Assembly: GCF_037975235.1 (NCBI RefSeq)
Contig: NZ_CP150241.1
Span: forward strand, 2,666,001 to 2,730,000
Direction of reading: 5' to 3'
DNA: 64,000 nt
Origin: Paenibacillus sp. FSL R5-0341
GTDB taxonomy: Bacteria; Bacillota; Bacilli; Paenibacillales; Paenibacillaceae
Part shown: in pieces, positions 63,370-64,000 of the stretch
How positions within the stretch are numbered: the first letter of the stretch is position 1
Layout: every line of letters starts with the position of its first letter
Notes under the pieces: model-generated
What the model saw: only the letters and a program-made list of their open reading frames with translations
What the model was told of the DNA's origin: nothing
Databases searched by the model: none
Translations under genes and position numbers: made by a program

Positions 63370-63720
63370 TTGTTTGAACTGCAGGAGTTATTACCATATT
63401 TATTCTCGATTGGACTCATCTTCACCGTCAGTTATGCCTATATTGCCCATCTTCACTGTGGCATGACAGAGTACTGGATGGAAGGTGGCGTCGGTGGTGG
63501 ACTTGAGCCTGTACTTCCCGCCCTGTGTTTGGACAGACAACACAGACAGGAAGACTGGGGCCGCATGATTAGACGAAGAGAAGCGCCCGATGAAGATGAA
63601 CCAGATTGTCATTCCTCGTTGAACGATTGGTCAACAAATCAACGAGGAGGATTTATATGGAACATAAGACCAACAAGGGATTCACTTTTACATCGGGCAA
63701 GGGACGGATCTATGGCCTGA
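63370..63720 (+). CDS. MifM-like leader peptide, putative arrest sensor for yidC
   Basis: A 116-codon leader ORF. The TTG at 63370 is 7 bases after AAAGGGGGTGA; the GTG at 63361 lies inside that site. Residues about 7-29 form one membrane segment with an acidic, short N-terminus (LPYLFSIGLIFTVSYAYIAHL), so the N-terminus should face out and insertion should need YidC. A soluble part follows, ending in EDWGRMIRRREAPDEDEPD (about residues 61-79). B. subtilis MifM also has an N-terminal segment and a W..R-basic-acidic arrest sequence. The frame runs on through a hairpin that masks the yidC ribosome binding site and overlaps yidC by 64 bases. The arrest function is inference; no known arrest motif is identical. 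Confidence 0.65.
   Translation: MFELQELLPYLFSIGLIFTVSYAYIAHLHCGMTEYWMEGGVGGGLEPVLPALCLDRQHRQEDWGRMIRRREAPDEDEPDCHSSLNDWSTNQRGGFIWNIRPTRDSLLHRARDGSMA
63613..63648 (+). promoter_or_regulatory. Stem-loop masking the yidC Shine-Dalgarno sequence
   Basis: TCCTCGTTGA (63613-63622) and TCAACGAGGA (63639-63648) make a perfect 10-bp stem with a 16-base loop. The right arm covers most of GAGGAGG (63644-63650), the yidC ribosome binding site. A ribosome halted on the DEDEPD codons (63589-63606) would cover and open the left arm. Confidence 0.8.
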
Positions 63721-64000
63721 TTGCCATTTTGTTTGCAGTCATGCTGCTTGCCGGATGCAGTAACAACGTGTCGGAGATTACTTCATCGACACCGGGATTT
63801 TTTAATCACTACATTGTATTTCCACTGTCGTACCTGATTCAGCACATTGCCACCATATTTAGTGGAAGCTACGGGATCGCGATCATTGTAATTACGCTTG
63901 TCATTCGTCTGGCACTGTTGCCATTGATGATGCGTCAAGCCAAGTCCCAGCAGGGAACACGAGTCATTATGAACGCCATGAAGCCCGAGATGGATGCGCT
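63657..64000 (+). CDS. yidC2: YidC/Oxa1-family membrane insertase, second copy (partial)
   Basis: The first 114 codons of a YidC/SpoIIIJ/YqjG-type insertase, cut by the window end. The signal peptide ends in lipobox LAGC (Cys34), as in Gram-positive YidC proteins. The first core helix carries the conserved groove arginine (Arg84 in LVIRLALLPL), followed by the cytoplasmic loop RQAKSQQGTRVIMNAMKPE. It is not next to rnpA/rpmH, so it is probably the second, inducible copy (YqjG/YidC2-like). GAGGAGG before the ATG is buried in a hairpin, and the leader ORF overlaps it. Confidence 0.9.
   Translation, partial: MEHKTNKGFTFTSGKGRIYGLIAILFAVMLLAGCSNNVSEITSSTPGFFNHYIVFPLSYLIQHIATIFSGSYGIAIIVITLVIRLALLPLMMRQAKSQQGTRVIMNAMKPEMDA

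Overview
The window looks like a chromosomal stretch of a Paenibacillus-type bacterium (low-to-moderate GC, spore-forming Firmicute). The assignment rests on gene content: a des-desK-desR thermosensor cassette, Lpl-type ABC sugar transporters with a YesN-type AraC regulator, a YjcZ-type small spore protein, a RelP-type alarmone synthetase, a six-subunit Mrp antiporter operon and strong AGGAGG ribosome binding sites. I see no tRNA, rRNA, CRISPR array, transposase or prophage block. The window holds about 46 genes and two families of short dispersed intergenic repeats.

Layout. 1-9.9 kb: small housekeeping and transport genes (a cysteine-cluster protein, an AbrB-type permease, two MFS exporters, an O-methyltransferase divergent from a LysR regulator, a DUF1275 membrane protein, an alpha/beta hydrolase, a small alarmone synthetase, a Gly/Pro-rich protein). 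10-18.5 kb: a Fur-controlled siderophore-binding lipoprotein, a flavin reductase-like protein, a type III polyketide synthase followed by an MMPL exporter, an esterase and a secreted SGNH acetylesterase. 18.6-24.6 kb: the Mrp Na+/H+ antiporter operon on the minus strand, with MrpA and MrpB fused. 24.9-28.4 kb: two diguanylate cyclases around an unknown gene. 28.6-37.0 kb: a giant DUF11-repeat surface protein, split by a stop/start overlap into 2237 and 563 codons. 37-40.5 kb: a YolD-like protein, YjcZ, ferritin, a polysaccharide deacetylase and a lipoprotein. 40.7-43.6 kb: desR-desK-des with recognisable operator dyads. 44-58.5 kb: a carbohydrate-use region (YitT, ROK repressor, ROK kinase, MFS sugar transporter, YesN regulator, Lpl-type ABC transporter, an uncharacterised 572-residue protein, a TIM-barrel isomerase). 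59-64 kb: a P-loop kinase, an SgrR-type regulator, a DUF4173 membrane protein, and the start of a second-copy yidC.

The most striking finding is at the right edge. The yidC-type gene is preceded by an unannotated-looking leader ORF (63370-63720). It encodes one N-terminal membrane segment and an acidic stretch ending in APDEDEPD. A perfect 10-bp stem that masks the yidC Shine-Dalgarno sequence starts a few codons later. This is the architecture of the Bacillus subtilis MifM-YidC2 force-sensing arrest system, with a different peptide sequence and with the leader frame running into yidC. I am not aware of such a system being described in Paenibacillus. Other notable items are the alternating 19-unit DUF11 array and its split, a MITE-like family with terminal inverted repeats (three copies), a 90-bp inverted-repeat element (one full, three partial copies), and an in-frame hexanucleotide microsatellite in the ROK repressor.
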